DNA of 42,276 bases from an uncultured Croceitalea sp. (GTDB lineage: Bacteria > Bacteroidota > Bacteroidia > Flavobacteriales > Flavobacteriaceae): positions 1 through 42,276 of the forward strand of contig CALEYA010000041.1 in the NCBI GenBank assembly GCA_937926215.1, read 5' to 3'. The notes beneath the pieces were generated by a model. That model was not told the DNA's origin. It searched no databases and was given only the letters and a program-made list of their open reading frames with translations. The translations under genes were made by a program, and so were the position numbers. Below are positions 33,801-40,900 of this stretch, one piece after another (the stretch's first letter is position 1; every line of letters starts with the position of its first letter).

Positions 33801-33982
33801 TCCTCAACACGTTCTGGACTGGCACCCGGAAACGATGAAACTATGGAAGCTACCCGAATTGTGTACGGAGGCATGCTATCACGGGAAAGTCCTTGATAAC
33901 CAACCAAACCCATAAGCATAACCACGGCAAGGATACTTAAAACAACACGGTTGTTATTAATTGAAAACTGGGTAAGATTCAT
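30872..33982 (-). CDS. RND-family efflux pump, inner-membrane permease
   Basis: 1036 residues, the usual HAE1/AcrB size, with the duplicated layout of a membrane helix, a large periplasmic loop and six helices, twice. Landmarks: SRDSMPPYTIRVASIVSSFPGASPERVEE, VDNGIVVAESV at the proton-relay helix (Asp401, with Asn402 where AcrB has a second Asp), and SLAGIVINNAIVLVDRIE in the second half (Asn where AcrB has the relay Lys, judged by motif alignment only). It exports substrates across the periplasm using the proton gradient. The residue differences place it outside the AcrB-like drug pumps; the substrate is unknown. Adaptor and TolC genes precede it with 22- and 16-bp gaps. Confidence 0.93.
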   Translation of the reverse strand: MNLTQFSINNNRVVLSILAVVMLMGLVGYQGLSRDSMPPYTIRVASIVSSFPGASPERVEELVTDKIEKVAQELPELKKVTSTSRTGLSIVQVELVMQTKPEELQAVWDRLRRKLSSIQGLPTGVQPQLKDDGIGEVFGIAVGLTSDGYSFTEMKTFADDMRDDLIKLPDAAKVEINGDQEERVFVEFDNTKLKSFGLTSNRLQGLIGNTNILSSGGQINVGDERIILEPTGNFNDVSDIEEMLIPVGDGGQVVPLKDITNVRKGYINPPTQIVRINGKDALSLHVSLKKGANIIKLGEELDVVLNEWREKLPVGLEANRLASIDSYIDTKISDFVGNLLQSITIVLIVMLFFLGLRTGLVIASLIPIVTITTLFVMGLIDVGLNQITLAALIMALGMMVDNGIVVAESVMVKMENGVDVKKAAIDSCSELFTPLLISTLTTSAAFLSFYMAESVMGDIMGPIFVVITIALLSSWIIALSIITLFCVFFLKVKKQEEGKVSFLDRLINGLKSKYKDLILVALNWKRTVLFAIVGMFFLSILGFGLLAFVFFPDSDRNMITADINLPEGTKIERTQEMVAAIEAFMTRELKVNENNADGIVDWSAYIGEGPSAYDLGYNPDEANSNYAHILINTTNFLVNNEMVRKLDSFSFSSFPNADIKVGLLGSGGGGTPIEIKVSGDDPSKLADISQTIKTKLFSIAGTKNIKDDWGPKGKKFIIDIDQNKAQLAGVTNQDIATSLQTVLDGFSTGEYREDDKSIPIVMLSDQSKQQSLASLETLNIYAQSSGKSVPLLQVASIVPQWQYTRVKRLNLTRTINVSSELTADGNASAITAQITPWLEEQAASWGAGYSYNLGGDAETTAENMGAVASYLPLSAFIIVMLLIIQFNSFRKMAMIVCTIPLGVIGMVLGLLIFNVPFGFMAFLGVISLAGIVINNAIVLVDRIEIEENEIKRKPQDAIIAACLQRFRPILLATFTTVLGLIPLYLGGGETWEPMAVTIMVGLLFGTVITLLFIPAFYSVLYKVDYKGYQFNKALLE

Positions 33983-34004
33983 AGTTAGTTGTGTTTATTG
34001 TTGG

Positions 34005-35099
34005 TTACTGCAGTCGTACTTTCTGTCCATCCAGTAGGGTTTGTAAACCGGCCGTAGCAATCTTCTCACCACCATTGAGCCCGCTTTTGATCTTAAATCC
34101 GCTGCTTGTTAGCTCGCCCACCTCAATAGGTTGTTTTTTGGCCGTTCCCGTCTTATTGTCTTCAGATTCTATGATGAATACAAAATTGCCGTTTCCATCC
34201 TCACCTACTGCTTTTAGGGGAACGGTAAGGGTATTACGCCCTTTATCTTCTTGACCGGATTCAAAATTGAACGTTACCGTGGCCGCCATGCCTGGTTTAA
34301 TTTCCGTTGACGGTGCTACGATTCCTATGGCTGTAATATAGGTGGACGAATTTTCGTCAATGGCAGGGGAAACTTCAATGACGTTCCCTTTGAAGGAACC
34401 TTGCTCGATCGCGGAAAATTCCAAATCGGTTGGCATACCCACATTTACCCTATTGACCAAGGATTCTGGTAATCCAACCTCTATTTTCAAATCATCACCC
34501 GCATTAAGAATGGCAAACACATGCCCAGCCGCTACACGTTCATTAACACCGCCATCGGTACTGGCTATTACGCCATCTTTAGGTGCTTTAATAATACCAT
34601 AACTTAGTTGGGTGGCCTGTATGCTTCTGTTTCTTTTGGCAGATTCAAATTGATCAAGGGCACTTTGATACGAATTCTTTGCCTGTTCATAATCGCTCAA
34701 AGACTGACTGCCACTTTCGTAGAGTGATTTCACACGATCCAAGGCGGATTTAGCCGTGTTCATCGCTGAACTTGCACTATTAAGGGCGGATACGGATTGC
34801 TCATAGGCCAAATTAGCCTCAACATTGTCCAATCTAGCAATGACATCGCCTTTCTTTACTTTTGCACCTTTCCAGTGATTTACTTTGGTGATAATACCAC
34901 CACTTCTAAAACTTAGATCGATCGCATCGCTTGCTTTGGCCGTTCCGCTAAAGGAACGTATTTTTTGATCGTCCGAAGTACCCACCACCTGAAAACTAAC
35001 CGGCCTAAGTACTTCTTCCTGTTTTTTTTCCTCTTCCTTGCACGAAGTAAATGCCAAAAATGTTGACAGTATCAACAGGCTATAATGAAAATATTTCAT
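34005..35099 (-). CDS. RND efflux periplasmic adaptor, lipoprotein
   Basis: 364 residues. The signal ends in the lipobox FTSC, and the mature end is CKEEEKKQEE. Barrel-sandwich halves flank a coiled-coil hairpin: VKKGDVIARLDNVEANLAYEQS, ALNSASSAMNTAKSALDRVKSLYES...YEQAKNSYQSALDQFESAKRNR, and GIIKAPKDGVIAS. Beta-barrel and membrane-proximal parts follow (VNVGMPTDLEFSAIEQGSFKG, IKPGMAATVTFNF). It links the RND pump to TolC. The Cys-Lys-Glu-Glu-Glu end resembles the flavobacterial signal that sends lipoproteins to the cell surface, which would conflict with an adaptor's site (see findings). Confidence 0.93.
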   Translation of the reverse strand: MKYFHYSLLILSTFLAFTSCKEEEKKQEEVLRPVSFQVVGTSDDQKIRSFSGTAKASDAIDLSFRSGGIITKVNHWKGAKVKKGDVIARLDNVEANLAYEQSVSALNSASSAMNTAKSALDRVKSLYESGSQSLSDYEQAKNSYQSALDQFESAKRNRSIQATQLSYGIIKAPKDGVIASTDGGVNERVAAGHVFAILNAGDDLKIEVGLPESLVNRVNVGMPTDLEFSAIEQGSFKGNVIEVSPAIDENSSTYITAIGIVAPSTEIKPGMAATVTFNFESGQEDKGRNTLTVPLKAVGEDGNGNFVFIIESEDNKTGTAKKQPIEVGELTSSGFKIKSGLNGGEKIATAGLQTLLDGQKVRLQ

Positions 35100-35115
35100 G
35101 TTCCGTATCTTTAAA

Positions 35116-37461
35116 TTATTGATTTCTACTTAAGATAAAAGTCCTTGCTCTCTGAATAAAATCTTGATTGTTTTCGGCTGAATTCATCAAGAAGAAATAA
35201 CCAATGGCCCGCTCCAATTGCATAGAAGCCAATAGGTAATTATAATTTGCCGTTGCACTGGCCAATTGCGATTGTAAATAATTGGTTTGCGCATCGATCA
35301 ATTGGATTAGTGGCACTGCGCCCTCACTGTACGCAACTTGGGTCAAATCCAAACTTTCTTTTGCGGCTTCTTCAGCAATCTTGGATATTTGGATGTTCGC
35401 TATTTCATTGGTTAAATCTAAGACAAGGGCATTGACATTGGTTTCGATATTCAAATCGATATTGCTCTTTTGGATATTCAATTGATCCTCTTGTATTTTT
35501 GCCGTTTGCCTGCCTATATTGTTCAAATTTTGCCTAAAAATGGGTAGCGAAAGATTGAGCCCCAAATTATAGGTGCCGTCTGGAGCAACCGGTATTCCAG
35601 GTGTTAAGGTAGAACCTGCACCAGATTGGCTTAATGCTAGATTGTAATTTCCCTGAAGCGCAAGTGTAGGTACAAACCTGCCGGATGCATTTAGGCGATA
35701 GGTACGTTGTACCGCTTCCAGGTTATAGCCGATATTTTTCAATTCCGGTGCGTTCTTCTCCGCTTCCTGTATTAAAAATCCAATGAGGTTGGGCCGTAGT
35801 TTTGGGTTGTCCAGAATTTCAAGGAAATCTTGATACCTATAATTCGAAAACAATCCCTCTGAGATAACTGCATCCTCTATATCTATCTCCATGGAAATTG
35901 GATTGTTCATCAATTGATTGATCGTATAGTACGCTTGGTTCAATTGATTGCCCGCTTCGATCAGGGTCTGCATGTTTTGGGCCATTTGGCTACGAAATCG
36001 CAGTACGTCTGATTTTCCAGAAGCCCCAGCTTCAAAGTTTTGTTCGGAAATTTGCAGGTTTTCTTTGGTAACCTCAAGGTTTTGGGCTTGGATCTGGGCG
36101 TTGGTCTTTAAGATCAACGCATTGAAATAGGCTACGGAACCATTGAGTATGGCATCCAATTCTGCTGCATTATAGCTCTCTTGTTGTGCTTTTTGCAAAT
36201 TGTCTTGAATGGTAATACCTGCCGCCGCACCCTCAGAATAAATGAGTTGCTGTAGACTTACATTGCCAGAAGTGGAAAACTCCGGATTAGCACCCCCTGA
36301 TATTTCTGCAACACGGGGATCTAAGTATGCTGCGGTAGCGGAAGCCGATACATCCGGCAAAAAATTGCTTTTGGCCGTTTTTACGTCCTGTGTACTCAAA
36401 TCAACATTTTTTCTTTCTACTTCGAGCCCTAGGTTTCTGCCCACGACGCCTTTCATGATATCCAAGAGCGAGTAGGCATTTTCAGAAATGAAATTGCTCT
36501 CGCCACCCACAATGTCAACAGTGCCCAACATACTATATCGCAACGGAAACTTGATTTCCTTAGCGGTATTGAAGTTAAGGGAAAGCCTATTTTTATAGTC
36601 CAACAACATGGGAAGCTCCGATGGGTTGGTTCCGTTTATAATGGATTCTACGTCCAAGGCTATGCGTCTAAAAAAACGATTGATATTGGATTCTGGCTGA
36701 TTGGTTGCCAAAATACCTTTCTCCACATCTTTCTTTCTATTGGCGGAAAATGAAGGCAATTGTTTTTTATTAATGGCAGTAATCAGGGTTCTTAAAGCGG
36801 TCTCCGATAATGCGAACCCCCCAGCCAGGTAAACGGCATCTACATCGTCTGGAAAGTTGGGGACGTCCCCATTTTCTGGAAGTGTAATTAAGGTATAGGT
36901 AGCATCCTTATCCGCAAAATAGGCGTCAAACAGTTCCTTTATGGGCAGGGCCGCGGGAAGGTAATCGTCCACTAGAATTCCTACTTTCTTAAACTGATAA
37001 ATTGAATTGAAAGCATCCAAGTCCGTGGAATAGGATAGGGGCGCAATGATATAGGCAATATTATTGATTCCCGAAGTCTTTTGATCCTTGGGTAAATCGA
37101 TAAAATCACTGTTCACCGATCCAAAAACAACCACAGGTTTCTTATAGGTCTTTTGCTGGTACAACGCAATGTTATTGATGGTCCCAAACGCGAGTATGAT
37201 ATCAACATTACTAGATTCCAAATCAAGGTAGTTGGCTTTTGCCTTCTCTAAATCAAAACCGTTTTCAATAGGGTCTTTAAATACCACATTGGCATCTTGT
37301 CCTACCACGGCCCTAATTTCTGTTTGCAGTTTTTCAAGCAGCGGTATGTTTTCAACGGATGCTTCATCCGCCAATATTCCAATGGTCACGTTTTTAGAGC
37401 TTTGCGCAATTGAAAATGTGGTCGTTAGGAGAAAAAGAAGGACAATTAATTGCTTTGCCAT
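35116..37461 (-). CDS. TolC-family outer-membrane channel fused to a periplasmic binding protein-like domain
   Basis: The track begins at 37500, but Met14 (37461) opens a clear signal peptide, MAKQLIVLLFLLTTTFSIAQ; this leaves a 10-bp gap instead of overlapping the upstream gene. About 290 residues then match the ABC_sub_bind fold: VTIGILADEASVENIPLLEKLQ, VDIILAFGTINNIALYQQ, KKPVVVFGSVNSDFIDL, KKVGILVDDYLPAALPI, DAVYLAGGFALSETALRTLI, KGILATNQPESNINRFFRRIALD. The remaining 450 residues form the two-repeat TolC/OEP fold (ETNVNALVLDLTNEIANIQISKI, VPLIQLIDAQTNYLQSQLASATANYNYLLA). A normal TolC has about 430-490 residues; at 781 this is a true two-domain protein. The extra domain sits at the periplasmic end. 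Confidence 0.9.
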   Translation of the reverse strand: MAKQLIVLLFLLTTTFSIAQSSKNVTIGILADEASVENIPLLEKLQTEIRAVVGQDANVVFKDPIENGFDLEKAKANYLDLESSNVDIILAFGTINNIALYQQKTYKKPVVVFGSVNSDFIDLPKDQKTSGINNIAYIIAPLSYSTDLDAFNSIYQFKKVGILVDDYLPAALPIKELFDAYFADKDATYTLITLPENGDVPNFPDDVDAVYLAGGFALSETALRTLITAINKKQLPSFSANRKKDVEKGILATNQPESNINRFFRRIALDVESIINGTNPSELPMLLDYKNRLSLNFNTAKEIKFPLRYSMLGTVDIVGGESNFISENAYSLLDIMKGVVGRNLGLEVERKNVDLSTQDVKTAKSNFLPDVSASATAAYLDPRVAEISGGANPEFSTSGNVSLQQLIYSEGAAAGITIQDNLQKAQQESYNAAELDAILNGSVAYFNALILKTNAQIQAQNLEVTKENLQISEQNFEAGASGKSDVLRFRSQMAQNMQTLIEAGNQLNQAYYTINQLMNNPISMEIDIEDAVISEGLFSNYRYQDFLEILDNPKLRPNLIGFLIQEAEKNAPELKNIGYNLEAVQRTYRLNASGRFVPTLALQGNYNLALSQSGAGSTLTPGIPVAPDGTYNLGLNLSLPIFRQNLNNIGRQTAKIQEDQLNIQKSNIDLNIETNVNALVLDLTNEIANIQISKIAEEAAKESLDLTQVAYSEGAVPLIQLIDAQTNYLQSQLASATANYNYLLASMQLERAIGYFFLMNSAENNQDFIQRARTFILSRNQ

Positions 37462-37471
37462 AAGTTCTAAA

Positions 37472-37876
37472 TTAGTTCCAGTCCTTTCTTTTGTATACAT
37501 CTTCTAAAAGCTTGTCATAGGTTTCTAAATAGTAGCGGTATTGCTTTTCATCCAAAATGGCCTTGACCTCGGTGTTTTGTTTTGTTATCAGGGCTTCGAA
37601 TTTGGAACGGATCTCTTCAGGAGTGTATCCTTTTTCTTTTTTCTCCAGTGCCCTCATTTTATAGGTGTGGTACAACACAATGTTATAGAACTCTTCCCGC
37701 TTATCGTCTTTTAAACCCATTACGGTTGCCCTATCGTAAAACCACATTTGCAGACTGTCCCGCTCTACATTGCTAAATAGTTCCGTTTGTGTGGTTTTTT
37801 GGGTTTGGGCAAAGGCCGAATAAGAGAAAAACAAGAAGAAAAAGAGGATTTGAAAGTACAGGGTAGGCTTTTTCAT
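37472..37876 (-). CDS. Secreted Spy/CpxP-like helical protein, first gene of the efflux operon
   Basis: The track starts at 37888; Met5 (37876, MKKPTLYFQILFFFLFFSYSAFAQ) gives the natural signal peptide. The mature part is helical: ERDSLQMWFYDRATVMGL, KREEFYNIVLYHTYKMRALEKKE, PEEIRSKFEALITKQNTEVKAIL and EKQYRYYLETYDKLLEDVYK. It aligns gaplessly with the protein at 6574-6972. Proteins of this type are periplasmic chaperones or metal-stress sensors. Leading an RND/TolC operon, it may protect assembly of the pump or sense envelope stress. The stop is 10 bp from the TolC-fusion start, so coupling is likely. Confidence 0.65.
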   Translation of the reverse strand: MKKPTLYFQILFFFLFFSYSAFAQTQKTTQTELFSNVERDSLQMWFYDRATVMGLKDDKREEFYNIVLYHTYKMRALEKKEKGYTPEEIRSKFEALITKQNTEVKAILDEKQYRYYLETYDKLLEDVYKRKDWN

Positions 37877-37910
37877 AGTTTGATGCAAATAAGTGATACT
37901 TTGGTTTTTA

Positions 37911-37918
37911 CAAAGTTA
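37911..37918 (-). promoter_or_regulatory. Candidate -7 box for the efflux operon
   Basis: On the minus strand TAACTTTG is an exact TAnnTTTG match, 34 bp before the chosen start of the Spy-like gene. No convincing -33 TTG lies about 20 bp further upstream, so this is only half of a promoter. Confidence 0.35.
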
Positions 37919-38052
37919 AAACAATCCTTTACGATATTACTCTATCATGCATTATCTAGCGTTATCATTTTAGCGCACCATATTGGGGCTTTTAGTAGGA
38001 ACTAATGATGTTAATCCCAAAACTTGTGGTTGGATATTTGTGTTAATGGCTA

Positions 38053-38072
38053 CTCCCTAAAAATATCGGGAG
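38053..38072. repeat. Eroded hairpin CTCCC...GGGAG
   Basis: CTCCC and GGGAG flank TAAAAATATC. Changing one base would extend the stem to TCCCGAT/ATCGGGA, similar to the hairpin in the tRNA relic at 2404-2421. It is probably an old copy of a small intergenic palindrome. Confidence 0.35.
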
Positions 38073-38086
38073 ACTGTGTAACACTA

Positions 38087-38299
38087 TCAATTTAGGATTG
38101 CCCAAATTAATCCAGCCGTAATTGTATAAGGCAGTGTATACGTACTGGACGATACTTTTTTTGACCTTGGGAAATCCCTGACTTTGTTCTCTTTCAGCTT
38201 TGGGAATAGTGCTGCGTATCCATTTGATGGACAAGGATAACCCAAAGCGTACTGAAACCTAGGAATGATAGATTGCGCAACATGAGAAGACCAGATGAA
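38087..38299 (-). pseudogene. Possible gene remnant, open frame without a start
   Basis: Seventy codons are open up to a TGA, ending SSSTYTLPYTITAGLIWAILN, which looks like a final membrane segment. The upstream part contains YALGYPCPSNGYAALFPKLK. There is no ATG, GTG or TTG in a sensible place at the front, and an in-frame TGA precedes it. It could be the decayed 3' end of a lost membrane protein gene or chance; no family recognised. Confidence 0.2.
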
Positions 38300-38343
38300 T
38301 CAAAGACCATTTGTCCTATTGGAGTTGCTAAGGATAATATGTA

Positions 38344-39159
38344 TTACTGAATAGAAAAGTCAAAAACAGATTGGTTCTGTCTGCCCTGCGGCACTTGTCC
38401 TTGATACAAAAATGCATATTCACCCGGTTCAAGGGAAGTAGGCGTCACTTTAAACTTATTCCCCTCTATTTCTTCGATATCAAAGCCTATGGCCAATTTA
38501 GGATCTACACCTTCCGTAGTTGAGAGATAACTGCTTTTGCCAGTGATAACTTCACGTAGATTTTGGCGTTCTTTAACCCTAAGTTTTACCAAGACGAATT
38601 CATTGGGATTACTGGCTACCCTAAACCACCAATTGAGACCTCCAATACCACTACTGCCTTGATCGTTCTGCAAATTATCGACTTCCGTAGTAGCAGGGTT
38701 GAATATAAAAGTGAATTCTGGCCTATCTGTTTTGATGACATTATTGGATTTGGTCCTTGGTAGGCGCGCCTTTTGTTTGGAATTGATAAGGTTGGAGACC
38801 AATCTTTGCGCTACCTTATTATCATTGGAGCCAGAAAAAACGGCAGGTTGTATTATTTTGTCCTTACCATTGGCATCCACAAAATAAATTCCTGTTTTGG
38901 ATTTGGTATTTTGCTTGGATTTCTCCATGATTACAGAAAGTACTTCAGAAGATACCCCAGCTTTTTTAAGTTTCCCAAGTGCGGCCAATGAGGCATCAAA
39001 CTTAACATCGGACGTATAGATCTTATCAATGATCAAGGCATCATCAAACCCCAGTTCCAGCATTTGTACAACGCTTTCATTGGTGATAACTTCTTGCGCG
39101 CTTACTAGATATGAGGATATACAAAATAGGAAAGTGATGAGTATACTTTTTGGTTTCAT
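38344..39159 (-). CDS. Secreted protein with an N-terminal helical repeat-like domain, unknown
   Basis: 271 residues. A signal peptide (SILITFLFCISSYLVSAQ) is followed by about 55 residues of the recurrent pattern NESVVQMLELGFDDALIIDKI...FDASLAALGKLKKAGVSSEVLSVI. This pattern appears in many bacterial secreted proteins and looks like a small four-helix module. Then come about 190 strand-rich residues (TDRPEFTFIFNPATTEV, GGLNWWFRVASNPNEFVLVKLRVKE, LEPGEYAFLYQGQV). The GEYAFL segment resembles a beta-sandwich strand near the C-terminus. I do not recognise the whole protein and assign no function. Confidence 0.7.
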   Translation of the reverse strand: MKPKSILITFLFCISSYLVSAQEVITNESVVQMLELGFDDALIIDKIYTSDVKFDASLAALGKLKKAGVSSEVLSVIMEKSKQNTKSKTGIYFVDANGKDKIIQPAVFSGSNDNKVAQRLVSNLINSKQKARLPRTKSNNVIKTDRPEFTFIFNPATTEVDNLQNDQGSSGIGGLNWWFRVASNPNEFVLVKLRVKERQNLREVITGKSSYLSTTEGVDPKLAIGFDIEEIEGNKFKVTPTSLEPGEYAFLYQGQVPQGRQNQSVFDFSIQ

Positions 39160-39443
39160 TTTAAGTTGGATTTTTTAAATTTAAAACCAATAATACTATA
39201 AAAAAAGCAACAATAAAAGCCTTTACTTTATTTATGTATGAATTGTCTGTAATATAGGGTAATCTTCATGCTAAGTTGTGTAATTGAGCTGTTGTACCTG
39301 CCATATAACAACTTGAAATGTGATTGGGTTAAACCTTAATAGAAGTCTATAGATAGCACAAAACAGCTAAGGATAAGTTTTTTTGACTATACCAGATCCT
39401 TCTGGTTTTGGTCAATGCATCTTAAGTAAGCCTCATGATTTAG

Positions 39444-39938
39444 TTACAGCTTTTGGGTCATCTTACCAAGATTGATTTCCTCCACATGGTTAAATAGGAT
39501 TTCGCGGATATGATACATGTCGCCCCACAAATAGGTATGGCCTTGTAACCCTTTGGTAGTTTTCATCCTTCTCTTTAAACGCTGTAGTTCATCAGCCGTT
39601 GCTTCCCGTCTTTCCCCTAGTTGGCCGTATAGCTTGAGTCCGGGATATTTTGAAAAGTACCCCCTAAAAAGCGCCTTGATCCACATGAACTTATTGCTAT
39701 TGACCGCTAGTATGCAAATAGTACTACTATGTGCTTTACCGGCGGGAAGTTTGGTCGCAAATTTTTCGAAGTAAAAACCTGTTTGGTCTTTATTGAAAAA
39801 CAAAGTTCCTATAGGCGTGGCAACGGGATTGTTGTTTTCATCCACCGAGGCAAAAACTACGTGCAGATGCTGCTTAAATGCGCTATTAAAATGTCTTTTT
39901 ATATCGCTCCAATGCGCTTTGATATCAATGTTACCCAT
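39444..39938 (-). CDS. Pyridoxamine 5'-phosphate oxidase-like (FMN split-barrel) protein
   Basis: The track starts at 40004 inside the next gene; Met23 (39938, MGNIDIKAHW) removes that overlap and is preferred (164 residues). The pattern HLHVVFASVDENNNPVATPIGTLFFNKDQTGFYFEKF is the usual start of a PNPOx-like split barrel. KFMWIKALFRGYFSKYPGLKLYGQLGERREATADEL continues it as in the stress-related relatives. Such proteins bind FMN or haem-like cofactors, or have lost the cofactor. The specific reaction is unknown. It follows the GNAT gene by 35 bp on the same strand. Confidence 0.75.
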   Translation of the reverse strand: MGNIDIKAHWSDIKRHFNSAFKQHLHVVFASVDENNNPVATPIGTLFFNKDQTGFYFEKFATKLPAGKAHSSTICILAVNSNKFMWIKALFRGYFSKYPGLKLYGQLGERREATADELQRLKRRMKTTKGLQGHTYLWGDMYHIREILFNHVEEINLGKMTQKL

Positions 39939-39973
39939 AGTTGTTTTATTTACTTTTAGTATTCCCACTCCCT

Positions 39974-40486
39974 TTAATGAGGCACTTCCCTTTGGAAAAA
40001 GCAAACCGGACCCTCTTCATAATGCTTTGGTAATCCCGAGGTATCTTGGAGTTCTTTGGTTCCTAAAAACTGGAATCCTAGTTTGGTGTAATGTGCAATA
40101 AGGCCTTCATTGTACCCCACGGTATCCATTCTTACGTACTGTAAATCATGTTGCTTACAGTGTTTATCCGCCCAATCTACCATATGTTTTACCAAGTTTT
40201 GCCCACGAAAATCCGGGTTGGTCGCAATTCTATGTATGTAAAGGGAAGGGATATTGTTCTGCTTGCCCCATAGTATTTCATCATTTCTGGTTGTGGCCCA
40301 AATACAGGCAACAACGTCTTCGATTACCATTTTCCATTGCCTTTTTTCTTCGATTTCCTTGGAAATCAAGTCGTGCTCAAATTCTGGCCAAGACACTTGG
40401 TTTTTAGATTTCATATAGGCCGTAGCAATGCGATACAATTCGAAAATCGTTGCAATGTCCGTTGGTTGGCTGTGTGTAATTTCCAT
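39974..40486 (-). CDS. GNAT-family N-acetyltransferase
   Basis: The track starts at 40552; Met23 (40486, MEITHSQPTDIATIFELYRIA) is the typical GNAT start and is preferred (170 residues). The acetyl-CoA-binding region is visible: LYIHRIATNPDFRGQNLVKHMVDWA, with RGQN-L in place of the usual R-G-x-G-x-G/A, followed by VRMDTVGYNEGLIAHYTKLGFQFLG, the final-strand motif. The substrate is unknown. It probably shares a transcript with the PNPOx-like gene downstream. Confidence 0.88.
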   Translation of the reverse strand: MEITHSQPTDIATIFELYRIATAYMKSKNQVSWPEFEHDLISKEIEEKRQWKMVIEDVVACIWATTRNDEILWGKQNNIPSLYIHRIATNPDFRGQNLVKHMVDWADKHCKQHDLQYVRMDTVGYNEGLIAHYTKLGFQFLGTKELQDTSGLPKHYEEGPVCFFQREVPH

Positions 40487-40596
40487 GGTCTGTTTTTCAA
40501 TTTGATTTCGTATAAATGCCTCTCGGACTTGCCAGAGGAAGTTTAGGGTCATACCAACGTCAGTGACGTTTCAAGATTAGAACCGATCACAAATAG

Positions 40597-40615
40597 CCTG
40601 CCTACCGCAGGCAGG
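40597..40615. repeat. G+C-rich palindrome CCTGCC...GGCAGG
   Basis: CCTGCC (40597-40602) pairs with GGCAGG (40610-40615) around TACCGCA; alternative pairings (CCTGC/GCAGG) also exist. It stands out in AT-rich DNA and resembles the small palindromes scattered between genes in many marine flavobacteria, as I recall them. Confidence 0.6.
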
Positions 40616-40797
40616 GATGTGGAGCAAGTTATATCAAAAGAACTAAAGGTGATTTAAGGGAAGAAAAAAAGTCAAAAAAAGGGTTAAAAAGAACAATTTT
40701 TTAGCCAGTTGAAAAAGTCTAAATGAGTTCATTAACTTTAAAGAACGGGACTACGGTTTTTTATAGGAAGTTTTGTTGTTGCCAGTTGTGTTTAGTG

Positions 40798-40822
40798 GGC
40801 CGACTAGAGGTCCTATTCGGCT
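40798..40822. repeat. Hairpin element B, relative of 2701-2737
   Basis: GGCCGA-C-TAG-AGGTC-CTA-T-TCGGCT folds into two short stems separated by a mismatch. It matches 19 of 25 bases of element A, and the differences mostly keep the outer stem paired (G-T or A-T). It lies about 80 bp upstream of the endonuclease-like gene. Confidence 0.6.
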
Positions 40823-40900
40823 TATCTTACGGAACTTTACGGATTTGCGTAATGCCTCAAATACTATTTTACATATTTTAGGTTTGCTAAAACCACCCAA

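Larger units (their letters stand above)
37919..38343. other. Gene-poor stretch upstream of the efflux operon
   Basis: About 425 bp without a convincing gene. It holds an eroded hairpin at 38053-38072 and a 71-codon open frame without a start codon at 38087-38299 (both listed). The 63-residue ORF of the track at 38043-38234 overlaps that frame and looks no better. Confidence 0.5.
40553..40900. other. Intergenic stretch with two hairpin elements
   Basis: About 350 bp between divergent genes, so it must hold promoters for both, though no exact TAnnTTTG box was found. It contains a G+C-rich palindrome (40597-40615) and hairpin element B (40798-40822). No open frame is convincing. Confidence 0.6.

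Noticed and set aside
38043-38234. 63-residue minus-strand ORF
   Set aside because: It covers the eroded palindrome, has no signal or domain, and competes with another open frame of equal weakness.
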